64,000 bases of DNA from Cellvibrio sp. OA-2007 (GCF_000953825.1 NZ_BBUL01000096.1:124001-188000), one strand, 5' to 3'; counted from the first letter of the stretch, positions 8,989 through 18,106 are shown. The notes: generated from the sequence alone by a model not told the origin. Translations and numbers: made by a program.

Positions 8989-9810
8989 ATGTTTGAACAA
9001 GACAATCTGATTCAACTTTTTAATCAGTACGTGGTGCCTTGGAGCATCAAAATTTTGCTCGCCTTCCTGATCTTTTTTGTCGGTCAGTTGATTGTAAAAC
9101 TGGTGAGCAGTGCACTGGGTAAAGTGCTATCACACACCAAACTCGACACTATTCTGATCGACTTTATTAAGTCTCTCGCTCGTGCGCTATTGATGGTGAT
9201 TGTTATCATCGCCGCACTCGATCAATTAGGCGTGAATACCAATTCCGTCATCGCTATTTTGGGTGCTGCCGGTTTGGCCGTTGGTTTGGCATTACAGGGC
9301 TCACTGCAAAATTTTGCCGCTGGTTTTATGCTGCTGATCTTCCGCCCTTTTAAAGCAGGTGATTTTGTCGAGGTGGCGGGTGTTGCAGGCAGTGTCGATA
9401 AAATTGGCATCTTCTCCACCATCCTGCACACTGGCGACAACAAACAAGTCATCATTCCCAACGGCACCATCTACAGCAGCAATATAGTGAACTATTCGGC
9501 GCGCAGCACCCGCCGTATCGATATGATTTTTGGTATCGGTTATGGCGATGATATGCGCAAAGCGCGCGATGTAATCAGCAGCATCCTCGCTCAAGACGAA
9601 CGAGTCCTCAAAGACCCGGAGCCGGTTATTGCAGTGGGTGAGCTGGGTGCCAGCAGCGTGAATTTCTACGTGCGCCCCTGGGTGTTGACCGAGAATTATT
9701 GGGCAGTGAAGTTCGATGTAACCGAAAAAATCAAACAAGCGTTTGATGACAACGGCATTAGCATTCCCTTTCCGCAAATGGATATTCACTGGAACAAACC
9801 AGCTGAGTGA
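8989..9810 (+). CDS. mscS: Small-conductance mechanosensitive channel (MscS family)
   Basis: MscS channels open under membrane tension and release solutes during hypo-osmotic shock. The 273-residue protein has the compact three-helix layout of E. coli MscS (286 residues). The pore-lining TM3 is the Gly/Ala-rich GAAGLAVGLALQGSLQNFAAG region near residues 91-111. It is followed by the beta domain (FKAGDFVEVAGVAGSV) and the C-terminal vestibule. It begins 18 nt after rsxE behind an ACGAGGAAA ribosome binding site, so it may be co-transcribed with the rsx operon. Confidence 0.93.
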   Translation: MFEQDNLIQLFNQYVVPWSIKILLAFLIFFVGQLIVKLVSSALGKVLSHTKLDTILIDFIKSLARALLMVIVIIAALDQLGVNTNSVIAILGAAGLAVGLALQGSLQNFAAGFMLLIFRPFKAGDFVEVAGVAGSVDKIGIFSTILHTGDNKQVIIPNGTIYSSNIVNYSARSTRRIDMIFGIGYGDDMRKARDVISSILAQDERVLKDPEPVIAVGELGASSVNFYVRPWVLTENYWAVKFDVTEKIKQAFDDNGISIPFPQMDIHWNKPAE

Positions 9811-9823
9811 TAAACGCACTATT

Positions 9824-9845
9824 GGCGAGGGTAATTGCCCTCGCC
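9824..9845 (+). other. Hairpin after mscS
   Basis: GGCGAGGG and CCCTCGCC pair over 8 bp around a TAATTG loop, 13 nt after the mscS stop. No U-tract follows. It may be a weak terminator or an RNA stabiliser at the end of the rsx-mscS transcript. Confidence 0.4.
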
Positions 9846-9912
9846 GCCGCTCGCTAACACCATCCAACCTTGGTTCAAGTTAGAACTGTTTGTTTAACAG
9901 GCCAAATTCGCC

Positions 9913-9941
9913 TTGACGCATCCCCCCCCTGCTCTTAACCT
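9913..9941 (+). promoter_or_regulatory. Possible promoter of the Anbu gene with C8 tract in its spacer
   Basis: TTGACG (9913-9918) is 17 nt from TAACCT (9936-9941), 36 nt before the Anbu start. The -35 is strong and the -10 is weak. The spacer contains eight consecutive C residues (9922-9929). Prediction only. Confidence 0.3.
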
Positions 9942-9976
9942 AAGCGCCCTTTTTTTCCTGAGTTCTGGTTGCTGTT

Positions 9977-10699
9977 ATGACCTACTGCGTTGCGATCAAA
10001 GTTGATGCCGGCCTGATTTTTTGCTCAGACTCGCGCACCAATGCGGGTGTTGATCAGGTGAGCACCTACAGCAAGATGTACCAGTTCGGCATTGAGGGCG
10101 ACCGTCAAATCGTCATTAACTCTGCCGGTAACCTTGCCACTACCCAATCTGTGATCGCCAAAATCCGCAAAGACATCAAAGATGGTGCCGATGTCAGCCT
10201 CGCTACGGTTGAGAGCATTCACGATGCCGCCGATTACGTCGGCGAGATCAGTATCGCTATTCAAGAGAAACATGCTCAACATAACAACAATGTGAGCTTT
10301 GAAGCCAGCTTCCTGCTCGGCGGGCAAATTGGCCTGGAATCACCAGCAGTCATGTTGATTTATCCGCAGGGCAATCACATCACCACCTCGGATCAAACCC
10401 CCTACCTGCAGATTGGCGAGAGCAAGTACGGCAAACCGATCCTGGACCGCGTGCTCAAACCGGAAACCGGCTTGGATACCGCCGCTCTCTGCGCATTGGT
10501 CTCTATGGATTCAACTATGAAGTCCAACCTCACCGTTGGCCCACCAATCGAACTCATGAGTTACGCCACCAACAGCGGTTTTATGCAACACACAGTGTTT
10601 GCTGCCGATAACCAATATCTGCACGAACTCACCAAATCCTGGGATCAGCTGATTGTGGCGGCATTCCTACAATTGCCACCACCGCCACCGCAGGTCTGA
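9977..10699 (+). CDS. Anbu-type proteasome-like peptidase
   Basis: The 240-residue protein begins MTYCVAIKVDAGLIFCSDSRTNAG. Removal of Met1 would expose Thr2 as an N-terminal nucleophile. Asp18 and Lys33 (YSKMYQF) sit where the proteasome/HslV family places its catalytic Asp and Lys. Length and sequence fit Anbu (ancestral beta subunit), a self-compartmentalising Ntn-hydrolase relative of HslV. Comparative genomics associates Anbu with transglutaminases, ATP-grasp and alpha-E proteins, and such genes follow here on the same strand. No ATPase partner is nearby. Its substrate is unknown, and proteolytic activity of Anbu has been hard to show. The C-terminus ends in a PPPPPP run. A strong terminator follows. 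Confidence 0.88.
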   Translation: MTYCVAIKVDAGLIFCSDSRTNAGVDQVSTYSKMYQFGIEGDRQIVINSAGNLATTQSVIAKIRKDIKDGADVSLATVESIHDAADYVGEISIAIQEKHAQHNNNVSFEASFLLGGQIGLESPAVMLIYPQGNHITTSDQTPYLQIGESKYGKPILDRVLKPETGLDTAALCALVSMDSTMKSNLTVGPPIELMSYATNSGFMQHTVFAADNQYLHELTKSWDQLIVAAFLQLPPPPPQV

Positions 10700-10720
10700 T
10701 TTGCCAGCACTGAAGAATGT

Positions 10721-10757
10721 AAAAGCGCCAGCATCCACTCGATACTGGCGCTTTTTT
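10721..10757 (+). terminator. Rho-independent terminator after the Anbu gene
   Basis: AAAAGCGCCAG (10721-10731) pairs perfectly with CTGGCGCTTTT (10745-10755) around a 13-nt loop, and a T6 tract follows the GC stem. The Anbu gene is therefore probably transcribed separately from the transglutaminase gene at 10989. Confidence 0.85.
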
Positions 10758-10852
10758 GTTTCAAGCCAACGCATTTGCTTAGCCCCTGCGCTTGTGGTGC
10801 AGTTATTGCCTTAGTAATAACAACAGCCCCTCAATCAATAAAACAGGTAAGC

Positions 10853-10875
10853 TAGGTCACACTCAGCGCGACCTA
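10853..10875. promoter_or_regulatory. Possible operator palindrome before the transglutaminase/DUF2126 gene
   Basis: TAGGTC (10853-10858) and GACCTA (10870-10875) form an interrupted dyad with an 11-nt spacer, about 115 nt before the start at 10989. It could be a regulator site or a chance dyad. Confidence 0.2.
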
Positions 10876-10988
10876 CTTAGCGTAACAACCATTGAGGATG
10901 ATAAGAACTTGCCCTTTTCCCAGTCTGGTACACACTTGAGTGCACCAGCATGATCCATAAACCGCACGATGCAGGAAGGAATTAACTT

Positions 10989-13900
10989 ATGGCTATTCGC
11001 GTTGCCATTCACCACAAGACCCAATATGCATTTGATCGTCTGACCTCACTCTTTCCCCATGTGCTGCGTTTGCGCCCAGCGCCCCATAGCCGCACCAAAA
11101 TTCACAGCTATTCGCTAAAAATTGAGCCCGCCGATCATTTCATCAATTGGCAACAAGATCCGTTTGGCAACTTTCAAGCGCGCTTGGTATTTCCCGAACA
11201 GACCAAAATGCTCTCGTTCGAGGTCGAACTGGTCGCCGATATGACCTCGATCAATCCCTTCGACTTTTTTGTGGAAGAGTATGCAGAGAACATCCCCTTT
11301 GAGTACGACGAGCAATTAAAGCGCGAGTTGGTTCCCTATCTCGAAATCAGCGAAAGCGGCCCGCAATTGATGGAGATAGTCAACAAAATCAAGGCCGATA
11401 TTCAGCATCGCCAAGTCAGTGAAAAACCTTGGGCGGTGAACGATTTTATGGTGAGCATCAACCAGCTGGTACAGCAGGCGATTGGTTATGGTGTGCGCCT
11501 TGAACCGGGTATTCAAACCTGTGAAGAAACCCTGACACTCGCTAAAGGTTCCTGCCGCGACAGCGCTTGGTTACTGGTGCAGATTTTCCGCCACCTGGGT
11601 TACGCCGCGCGTTTTGCCTCCGGTTATTTGGTGCAACTCACCGCGGACGTCAAAGCGCTCGATGGCCCCAGTGGTCCGGAAAAAGATTTCACCGATCTAC
11701 ATGCCTGGACCGAAATTTATATTCCCGGTGCCGGCTGGATCGGCCTTGACCCCACTTCCGGCCTGCTCGCTACTGAAGGGCATATCCCGCTCGCCTGCAC
11801 ACCCGACCCAATTTCTGCCGCGCCGATTACCGGCGCCACCAGCAAGTGCGAAGTGGAATTTTCTTACAGCAACGAAGTGTTCCGTATCCTCGAAGACCCG
11901 CGCGTCACCAAACCCTATACCGAGGAGCAGTGGCAAACCATTAACGCGCTCGGTGCGGCAGTAGACAAAGAATTAATCGAACAAGATGTACGCTTGACCA
12001 CCGGTGGTGAACCGACGTTTGTGTCTATTGACGATATGGAATCCGAGCAGTGGAATACCGGTGCACTCGGTGCCGATAAGTTGCGTCTCGCTAAAGATTT
12101 ATTGCTGCGCATGCGCAAAACCTTTGCACCTAATGGCCTGTTGCATTACGGACAAGGTAAGTGGTACCCAGGTGAAGAAGTGCCGCGCTGGGCGCTGGGC
12201 TGTTTCTGGCGCACCGATGGCCAAGCGCTGTGGAACAATCCAGATTTATTAGCGCGCGCCGATAAAAATTACGGCCTCTCGCACGTGGATGCAAAAAAAT
12301 TCGCGCAACGATTGTGTGAAAAAATTCGCGTCAATGGCGAACATTTAATTCCGGCTTACGAAGATGTGCTCTATTACCTCTGGGCAGAGCAAACGCTGCC
12401 GCATGATATAGATCCGTTAAAAGCCGATTTAAAAGATGATCTAGAACGGCGCCGGATTGCAAAATTATTAACGCGCGGATTAAATACCGAAAGCGGTTAC
12501 GTTTTACCGATTGAATGGAATTACCCCAACCAAAGTTGGTTAACTGGCCGCTGGAAGTTGCGTAACGATCAATTATTTTTAGTGCCCGGCGATTCACCGT
12601 TAGGCCTGCGTTTACCGCTCAACTCACTCGAATTCCCCAAACACGATTACGAGCGCTATCAGCCGGAAAACGATCCGCTCACTACACGTGAGCCATTAGC
12701 GCCAAGCGGCCAACAAGCCACGGCACTTGCGGCAGAAAAAAACGGCGCACGCAAAATGACTATTGCGCAAAAAGTTGCCGAGCAAAAAGCTGCATTGGCA
12801 AATGCCACTAGCCCTGAAGCACACAAACCCAATTATCTCGAAGCGGGTTATGTCATTCGCACGGCGATGTGTTTTGAAGCGCGCGATGGTCGTTTGCATT
12901 TATTTTTACCGCCCCTCACTTATCTCGAACACTACGTTGCATTGATCGAAGCGATTGAAGCAACCGCGGCCGAATTAAATATGCCGGTTGTGCTGGAAGG
13001 TTATGAGCCGCCAAAAGATTATCGCTTGAAGAAATTTTTAATTACCCCTGACCCGGGTGTGATTGAAGTGAATATTCATCCGGTAGAAACCTGGGCGGAT
13101 TTGGTTAACAACACCGAAGCACTTTATGAAGATGCCCGCCAGTGCCGCTTGGGCACCGAGAAATTTATGCTCGACGGCCGCCACTCAGGCACCGGCGGCG
13201 GCAACCATGTCACCTTCGGCGGCTCAACACCGGCGAACAGTCCATTTTTGCGCCGTCCGGATTTGTTGCGCAGCCTGGTTACTTATTGGCAGCATCACCC
13301 CGGCCTTTCCTATTTATTTTCCGGTTTATTTATTGGACCGACTAGCCAATCGCCGCGCGTCGATGAAGGCCGCGCAGAAATGCTGTACGAATTGGAAATC
13401 GCCTTTAAAGAAATGCCCGAAGGCATTGTCGATCAACCTTGGTTAGTTGATCGCCTGATGCGCAATTTATTAATCGACATCACCGGCAATACCCATCGCG
13501 CTGAGTTTTGTATCGATAAACTCTACGCCCCCGGCACCGCCAGTGGTCGCCAGGGTATTTTGGAGTTCCGCGGTTTTGAAATGCCGCCCCATGCGCGCAT
13601 GTCGCTAGTGCAAATTTTATTGTTGCGCTGTTTGATTAGCCGCTTCTGGAAAGAACCCTACAAAAAACCGCTAGTGCGCTGGGGCACTTTGCTGCACGAC
13701 AAATTTATGTTGCCGCACTATGTGTGGGAAGATTTGCGCGATGTGGTTAAAGATTTGAATGAACAAGGTTATCCATTCCAACTCGAATGGTTGGCGGCGT
13801 TTGAAGAATTTCGTTTCCCGCATTATGGCCGTGTGCAGTTGGACGATATTGAAATCGAATTGCGCTGGGCGATTGAACCCTGGCATGTGCTAGGTGAAGA

Positions 13901-14417
13901 AGTCAGCAGCTTCGGCACGTCGCGTTATGTGGATTCGTCCCTCGAACGCTTGCAAGTTAAAGTCAGCGGCTTAACACCGGGCCGTTATGTGCTCGCCTGT
14001 AATGGCCGCCGCGTGTGTTTGAATGCAACGGGAAAACACGGTGAATATGTCGGCGGCGTGCGCTACCGCGCTTGGCAGCCGCCCTCAGCCTTGCACCCGA
14101 CCATCGGTATTCATTCACCGCTAGTGTTTGACTTAATTGATACCTGGAACGGTAAAAGTATCGGCGGCTGCACCTATCACGTCAGCCATCCCGGTGGCCG
14201 CAGCTATGATCGCTTCCCGGTTAACGCCAATGAAGCCGAATCGCGCCGTGGTAATCGTTTCTTTGATATCAACCACACACCGGGAGCCTTACCGATCACA
14301 CCGGCCGGGGAAATTCTGCGTGAATTTTTTGAAAACAAACATCCACCCAGACCTATGGCACCGCCGCCAGAAGAACCGGCAGATGAATATCCACACACGC
14401 TGGATTTGCGTAAATAG
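10989..14417 (+). CDS. Transglutaminase-like protease fused to DUF2126 domain
   Basis: This 1142-residue cytoplasmic protein has two parts. Residues 1-300 are a bacterial transglutaminase-like cysteine protease module. It begins with the typical N-terminal domain (AIRVAIHHKTQYAFDRL) and carries a catalytic triad of Cys189 (GSCRDSAW), His238 (LHAWTEIYIPG) and Asp254 (GLDPTSG). Residues of about 330 to 1140 match the large DUF2126 region found fused to these enzymes, with TTGGEPTFVSIDD, YGQGKWYPGEE and DGRHSGTGGGNHVTFGG blocks. No signal peptide is present. The family lies next to ATP-grasp/alpha-E genes in many bacteria and is predicted to act on the peptides or amides those enzymes make. The substrate is unknown. 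The start follows an AGGAAGGAA ribosome binding site. Confidence 0.9.
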   Translation: MAIRVAIHHKTQYAFDRLTSLFPHVLRLRPAPHSRTKIHSYSLKIEPADHFINWQQDPFGNFQARLVFPEQTKMLSFEVELVADMTSINPFDFFVEEYAENIPFEYDEQLKRELVPYLEISESGPQLMEIVNKIKADIQHRQVSEKPWAVNDFMVSINQLVQQAIGYGVRLEPGIQTCEETLTLAKGSCRDSAWLLVQIFRHLGYAARFASGYLVQLTADVKALDGPSGPEKDFTDLHAWTEIYIPGAGWIGLDPTSGLLATEGHIPLACTPDPISAAPITGATSKCEVEFSYSNEVFRILEDPRVTKPYTEEQWQTINALGAAVDKELIEQDVRLTTGGEPTFVSIDDMESEQWNTGALGADKLRLAKDLLLRMRKTFAPNGLLHYGQGKWYPGEEVPRWALGCFWRTDGQALWNNPDLLARADKNYGLSHVDAKKFAQRLCEKIRVNGEHLIPAYEDVLYYLWAEQTLPHDIDPLKADLKDDLERRRIAKLLTRGLNTESGYVLPIEWNYPNQSWLTGRWKLRNDQLFLVPGDSPLGLRLPLNSLEFPKHDYERYQPENDPLTTREPLAPSGQQATALAAEKNGARKMTIAQKVAEQKAALANATSPEAHKPNYLEAGYVIRTAMCFEARDGRLHLFLPPLTYLEHYVALIEAIEATAAELNMPVVLEGYEPPKDYRLKKFLITPDPGVIEVNIHPVETWADLVNNTEALYEDARQCRLGTEKFMLDGRHSGTGGGNHVTFGGSTPANSPFLRRPDLLRSLVTYWQHHPGLSYLFSGLFIGPTSQSPRVDEGRAEMLYELEIAFKEMPEGIVDQPWLVDRLMRNLLIDITGNTHRAEFCIDKLYAPGTASGRQGILEFRGFEMPPHARMSLVQILLLRCLISRFWKEPYKKPLVRWGTLLHDKFMLPHYVWEDLRDVVKDLNEQGYPFQLEWLAAFEEFRFPHYGRVQLDDIEIELRWAIEPWHVLGEEVSSFGTSRYVDSSLERLQVKVSGLTPGRYVLACNGRRVCLNATGKHGEYVGGVRYRAWQPPSALHPTIGIHSPLVFDLIDTWNGKSIGGCTYHVSHPGGRSYDRFPVNANEAESRRGNRFFDINHTPGALPITPAGEILREFFENKHPPRPMAPPPEEPADEYPHTLDLRK

Positions 14418-14448
14418 ATGAAAAGACTGACTTAAGTTGATGGCACAT

Positions 14449-14520
14449 CGTCATTCTCGCGCAGCGGGAATCCAGCTTTTGCTTTTATGGCTTATGGATC
14501 CCCGCTGCGCGAGGATGACG
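14449..14520. repeat. Long palindrome resembling a REP/intergenic mobile repeat
   Basis: Two 26-nt arms (14449-14474 and 14495-14520) are inverted copies with 24 of 26 positions matching, around a 20-nt T-rich loop. The arm contains CGTCATTCTCGCGCAGCGGG, the GTCATTCCCGCG type of repeat widely dispersed in proteobacterial intergenic regions. It sits 31 nt after the DUF2126 gene and would form a very stable RNA hairpin. No second copy was seen in this window. Confidence 0.7.
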
Positions 14521-14609
14521 ACTCCCCCGTATACTCAGAATGAATTTTCTCACCAAATAGGCTCAGCGGGTTACAATGAAATCCATATCCATAAAAACAA
14601 CCCAATATC

Positions 14610-17168
14610 ATGAAACCTTATTCCACGCTTATGGAAAATCCGGTCACTACCAGCGATATTAAGGCGTTTATGTACCCCTCGCCCCTCGCTGGGATAGATG
14701 AAGCCTATGACAGCGAAGGCGGTATTCGCCCCCACTGGCGCTACCTACTGCACAGTTTGCAAACGCTGGGGCAAGACGCGATTGAAGAGCGGCAGCGCAA
14801 AACTCGCCGCATTCTGCGCGATGATGGTGCAACCTATAAAATTTACGATGAGCCAGATGCAAATCAAAGCTGGCAACTCAACCCCATCCCACTGCTCATT
14901 GACAGCGAAGAGTGGAACCAAATTGAAACCTCGCTGGTTGAACGCGCGGAATTATTTAACTTATTGCTGCAAGATATTTACGGTGAGCGCACACTGGTTC
15001 GCCAAGGTGTGATTCCGCCGGAATTATTATTTTCCCATCACGGATTTTTGCGCCCCTGTCATCAAATTAAATTGCCCGGCGATCACCAACTGATTTTGCA
15101 CGCTGCCGATTTGGCGCGCGCCCCCGATGGCACTATGCGCGTGATGGCCGACCGCACCCAAGCGCCTTCCGGTGCCGGTTACGCCTTAGAAAATCGCACA
15201 GTGATGAACCGCGTATTTCCCAGTTTGTTTCGCGATAGCCATGTGCATCGCCTGTCATTATTTTTTTCGCGCCTGCGCCAGCGTTTGCACGAATTAAATC
15301 CTAATGGCGGCATTGCGCGCATTGTAGTGCTCACCCCCGGTATTTATAACGAAGCGTATTTTGAACACGCCTATCTCGCCAACTATTTGGGTTTCCAATT
15401 AGTACAAGGCAGCGATTTGAGTGTGCGCAATGGTTATGTATGGATGAAAGCACTCGACGGTTTAAAACGTGTCGATGTGATTTTGCGCCGCGTGGATGAT
15501 GTCTATTGCGACCCAGTAGAGTTGCGCGGCGACTCACGTTTGGGTGTGCCCGGTTTATTAGAAGTTGCGCGTATGGGGCACGTGGCTATCGCCAACCCAC
15601 TCGGCTCCAGTGTGTTAGAAAATCCAGCGCTGCTGCGCTATTTGCCTGCCATCTCACAAGCGCTGTTAGGGCGCGACTTGCAAATGCCATCAGTCAAAAC
15701 CTGGTGGTGCGGCAATAGCGATGATTTGGAGTATGTATGCGCCAATTTAAAAGACCTGTTGATCAAACCTACCTATCGCCGCCCCGGCTTGTATGAAGTC
15801 TATGGCGCTGATCTGGACGATAAAAAATTACAGGCCTGGCAAAATCGTATTCGCAAAAATCCGCTGCAATTTGTTGCGCAGGAATATGTTGCCGGCGCGC
15901 AAACGCCCACCTGGCACCAAGGGCAAATTCAACCGCGCGCGTCAGTTTTACGCACCTTTGCCGTGGCCAGTGAAAGTTCTTATTCAGTGATGCCGGGCGG
16001 TTTAACCCGCGTTAATCTTGACGCAGACAAAAAAATTATTTCCAACCAACGCGGTTCCATCTCAAAAGACACCTGGGTGCTGGCATCGGAACCTGAAAAA
16101 CAAATTAGCTTACTCAATATAGATGCCCAATCCTCCAACGAAAGTACCAATGCGCTGCCCAGCCGCGTGGTAGAAAATTTATTTTGGATGGGGCGCTATG
16201 CCGAGCGCGCGGAATCCGCACTGCGTTTACTGCGCACTGTGTTTATTCAACTTAACAAAACCGAAAAATTGCCCGATCCGGTCTGTCGCACTTTATTGAG
16301 TGCCATCACCCATGTCACCGCAACCTATCCCGGTTTTACCAGCTTGCAAAATACGCTGTTTAAAAATCCTGAACCGGAAATGATTTCGATTATTTTAGAT
16401 CACCAGCGGCTCGGTAGTGTGGCCAATAATTTAATCGCCATGATCAATGCCGCAGAACAAGTGAAAGAACAATTTTCCAGCGATACCCAGCGGGTGATTA
16501 ACGATATTGGCGATCAGCTTGAGCAATTAAAACAAACACTGGAACCCAACACTCTTTCCGCACCGGAAGAAGCCTTGGCACCGCTAATTACGACTCTGCT
16601 CGCATTTGCTGGTTTGATTCACGAAAGCATGACCCGCGGCAATGGTTGGCACTTTATGGAAATGGGACGTCGCCTGGAGCGCGCGCTGCAAATTGTGAAC
16701 ACCTTGCGCTCACTATTGGTGACCGGTTTTGAAGAAATTGAACAAGAAACGCTGATTGAATCTAATTTGCTCTGCGGCGAAGCCTTGATTACCTATCGCC
16801 GCCGCTACCAAAATGGCATGCGTATCGAGCAAGGTTTGGAAATGATCATGCTCAACGCAAAAAATCCACGCTCGCTGATTTATCAGTTAACCCAATTAGA
16901 AGAACACTTTAGCAACCTGACTAACAATCAGGATGAATTCAGCGCCGAGCAAAAGTTATTATTGGAAGCCACCACCGCGCTAAGGCTCAGCGACATCAAA
17001 CTGCTGGCCAAAACCACCAATGGTATTCGCTCGGATTTGGATCAACTGCTGTCGCGCTTGCAATATTTAATTACCACCGCAACCAAAGCAATTGGCCAAC
17101 ATTATTTTGATCACACCGACGGGCCGCAGCTGTTGGTGAAAAATACCGAGTGGGAGGATCAACTATGA
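14610..17168 (+). CDS. Circularly permuted ATP-grasp / alpha-E domain fusion protein
   Basis: The 852-residue protein joins two modules that are usually separate. Residues of about 1-490 are a circularly permuted ATP-grasp type 2 domain with the blocks ENRTVMNRVFPSLF, LTPGIYNEAYFEHAYLA, GSDLSVRNG, LDGLKRVDVILRRVDD and VMPGGLTRVN. Residues of about 516-850 are an alpha-E domain beginning SRVVENLFWMGRYAERAES. ATP-grasp members are predicted amidoligases; alpha-E proteins are helical partners of unknown mechanism. The unfused homologues at 26729-28183 and 25757-26725 show the same blocks. The stop overlaps the next transglutaminase gene by 4 nt (ATGA), which indicates coupling. No similar fusion architecture occurs elsewhere in the window. 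Confidence 0.9.
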   Translation: MKPYSTLMENPVTTSDIKAFMYPSPLAGIDEAYDSEGGIRPHWRYLLHSLQTLGQDAIEERQRKTRRILRDDGATYKIYDEPDANQSWQLNPIPLLIDSEEWNQIETSLVERAELFNLLLQDIYGERTLVRQGVIPPELLFSHHGFLRPCHQIKLPGDHQLILHAADLARAPDGTMRVMADRTQAPSGAGYALENRTVMNRVFPSLFRDSHVHRLSLFFSRLRQRLHELNPNGGIARIVVLTPGIYNEAYFEHAYLANYLGFQLVQGSDLSVRNGYVWMKALDGLKRVDVILRRVDDVYCDPVELRGDSRLGVPGLLEVARMGHVAIANPLGSSVLENPALLRYLPAISQALLGRDLQMPSVKTWWCGNSDDLEYVCANLKDLLIKPTYRRPGLYEVYGADLDDKKLQAWQNRIRKNPLQFVAQEYVAGAQTPTWHQGQIQPRASVLRTFAVASESSYSVMPGGLTRVNLDADKKIISNQRGSISKDTWVLASEPEKQISLLNIDAQSSNESTNALPSRVVENLFWMGRYAERAESALRLLRTVFIQLNKTEKLPDPVCRTLLSAITHVTATYPGFTSLQNTLFKNPEPEMISIILDHQRLGSVANNLIAMINAAEQVKEQFSSDTQRVINDIGDQLEQLKQTLEPNTLSAPEEALAPLITTLLAFAGLIHESMTRGNGWHFMEMGRRLERALQIVNTLRSLLVTGFEEIEQETLIESNLLCGEALITYRRRYQNGMRIEQGLEMIMLNAKNPRSLIYQLTQLEEHFSNLTNNQDEFSAEQKLLLEATTALRLSDIKLLAKTTNGIRSDLDQLLSRLQYLITTATKAIGQHYFDHTDGPQLLVKNTEWEDQL

Positions 17169-18106
17169 AATACCGCATCCTCCACAGCACGCGCTATCAG
17201 TACGCATTATCCGTAAGTAACTGCTACAACCTCGCCTATGTATTGCCGCGCGCAACCGAGCGGCAGCGCATCGATAAATTGGATATTAAAGTCTCGCCAA
17301 TGGCGACAACCCGCACCATACGCACTGATTATTTTGGCAATCAGTTTTTACAATTTTCGATTGAAAAAGATCACACCGTATTGGATGTAAGTATCACCAG
17401 CGAGATTTATATTAAAGACGCAACCACCGACCCCAATCTCGATTTCGGCAATCCCTGCACTTACGTGAAGTATTTATTGCAACACAGTAAAGATTGGGAA
17501 ACGCTGTGTGCGCGTGAATTTATGCTCGACTCGCCCATGGTGCAAGCACATAGCGATTTAGCCGAATACGCCGCGCCATCGTTTAGCGACGACCGCCCTT
17601 TTTTATCGGCAGTAATGGAATTAACCCAACGAATTTTTGCTGACTTCACTTACGATCCAACGTTTTCAGATGTCGCCACGCCGCTGGCTGAAGTGCTAAA
17701 ACACAAACGCGGTGTGTGCCAAGACTTTGCGCATTTTGCGATTGGCTGTTTGCGCTCACTGGGTTTTCCCGCGCGTTATGTCAGCGGCTATTTAGAAACG
17801 TTGCCGCCACCCGGGCAAAAAAAATTAGTTGGCGCCGATGCTACCCACGCATGGTTTGCAGTCTATTCCCCCGGTGAAGGCTGGTACGAATTTGACCCCA
17901 CCAATAATAAAATCACCGGCGAACAACACATCACCACCGCCTGGGGCCGCGACTACTCCGATGTAACACCACTCAAAGGCGTTATCTTCGGCGGCGGTCA
18001 CTCACCACAATTATTTGTATCAGTCGATGTGCGACGCATAGCAGAAGATTTCGTTCAAACTCAGACTCAAACCCAGAGTCAGAGCCAAAGCCAAATTCAA
18101 CGCTAA
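17165..18106 (+). CDS. Transglutaminase-like cysteine protease
   Basis: The 313-residue protein starts at ATG 17165, which overlaps the previous stop as ATGA; five upstream codons of open frame are rejected. The N-terminal domain begins MKYRILHSTRYQYALSVSNC and the core follows. The catalytic residues are Cys185 (GVCQDFAHFAIGCLRSLG), His in DATHAWFAVY and Asp in EFDPTNN, all present. The C-terminus ends in a low-complexity run of Gln alternating with Thr or Ser, about 15 residues. It belongs with the ATP-grasp/alpha-E fusion just upstream and is probably made in coupled amounts. Substrate unknown; cytoplasmic, with no signal peptide. Confidence 0.9.
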   Translation: MKYRILHSTRYQYALSVSNCYNLAYVLPRATERQRIDKLDIKVSPMATTRTIRTDYFGNQFLQFSIEKDHTVLDVSITSEIYIKDATTDPNLDFGNPCTYVKYLLQHSKDWETLCAREFMLDSPMVQAHSDLAEYAAPSFSDDRPFLSAVMELTQRIFADFTYDPTFSDVATPLAEVLKHKRGVCQDFAHFAIGCLRSLGFPARYVSGYLETLPPPGQKKLVGADATHAWFAVYSPGEGWYEFDPTNNKITGEQHITTAWGRDYSDVTPLKGVIFGGGHSPQLFVSVDVRRIAEDFVQTQTQTQSQSQSQIQR

